From Oscillospiraceae bacterium (lineage in GTDB: Bacteria; Bacillota; Clostridia; Oscillospirales; Acutalibacteraceae): a DNA stretch of 5,605 nt. Below, piece by piece: positions 5,553 to 5,605 of this stretch (positions are counted from its first letter, which is position 1; each line of letters opens with the position of its first letter). A program made the translations under genes and the position numbers. The notes below the pieces were generated by a model. The model was not told where the DNA came from and ran no database searches. It worked only from the letters and a program-made list of their open reading frames with translations. The DNA lies in assembly GCA_902766855.1 (NCBI GenBank), contig CACXFE010000038.1, forward strand, positions 1 to 5,605. The letters are read 5' to 3'.

Positions 5553-5583
5553 TGGCGCCGATTTCGGCGCCATTTTTGTTTTT
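5553..5583 (+). terminator. Intrinsic terminator of the symporter gene
   Basis: TGGCGCCG (5553-5560) pairs perfectly with CGGCGCCA (5565-5572) around ATTT, followed by TTTTTGTTTTT (5573-5583). It is a strong plus-strand terminator 61 nt after the symporter stop, with no T-tract on the other strand. Confidence 0.9.
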
Positions 5584-5605
5584 CCGGCGACAAGTGCGTC
5601 GGAAA
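5581..5605. repeat. Inverted repeat reaching the right edge
   Basis: TTTCCGGCG (5581-5589) pairs with CGTCGGAAA (5597-5605) as 9 bp with one G-T around a 7-nt loop. Its 5' arm overlaps the T-tract of the preceding terminator. The window stops at the last paired base, so whether a T-tract follows, and what it does, cannot be told. Confidence 0.4.

Noticed and set aside
5522..5605. Minus-strand frames open from the right edge, one ending at a TGA complementary to 5522-5524
   Set aside because: They pass through the terminator hairpins, are short and basic, and match no family I recognise. Without sequence to the right they cannot be supported as the end of a gene.
1..5605. Mobile element, CRISPR array, defence island or other new system
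   Set aside because: No transposase, integrase, terminal repeats, repeat-spacer pattern or unusual gene cluster was seen. The tRNA genes have no attachment-site duplication visible in the window.

Overview
The window reads as chromosomal DNA of a low-to-mid GC Gram-positive anaerobe, most likely a gut-type member of the Clostridia (Bacillota). The grounds are strong GGAGG-type ribosome binding sites, tRNA genes with encoded CCA, a glycine riboswitch with an intrinsic terminator in front of an amino-acid symporter, and a MepA-like MATE exporter. Genus cannot be fixed from the sequence alone.

Layout from left to right. (1) 1-1893, minus strand: a long GH42 beta-galactosidase reading frame, 631 codons, starting at a TTG behind an excellent Shine-Dalgarno site and running off the left edge without a stop. 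Both catalytic glutamates can be placed. (2) 1894-2123: a control region with a likely 5' leader for the beta-galactosidase (a possible 46-residue leader ORF, an 8-bp inverted repeat and a candidate promoter) and, facing the other way, a strong promoter for tRNAs. The two promoters appear to share one palindromic -35 hexamer. (3) 2124-2323, plus strand: two valine tRNA genes (anticodons GAC and CAC) and an intrinsic terminator. (4) 2298-3653, minus strand: a complete 451-residue MATE-family multidrug/cation antiporter whose last codons lie inside the tRNA terminator hairpin. (5) 3654-3988: divergent promoters, then a singlet glycine riboswitch with a 5' partner hairpin, a 12-bp antiterminator and an intrinsic terminator. 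(6) 3989-5491, plus strand: a complete 500-residue sodium:alanine/glycine symporter (AGCS family). (7) 5492-5605: intergenic, with three hairpins. Two have T-tracts of opposite polarity, as expected between convergent genes.

The genes do not form one pathway. The clearest functional unit is riboswitch plus symporter. The conserved 3' core of the glycine aptamer is almost perfectly complementary to the segment that includes the base of the terminator, so glycine binding should favour termination. This predicts an OFF switch in which a glycine/alanine importer is shut down when glycine is plentiful. The beta-galactosidase suggests use of plant or host beta-galactosides, and the MATE pump suggests drug or cation export. 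I found no new defence, mobile or biosynthetic system. The most interesting material is regulatory.
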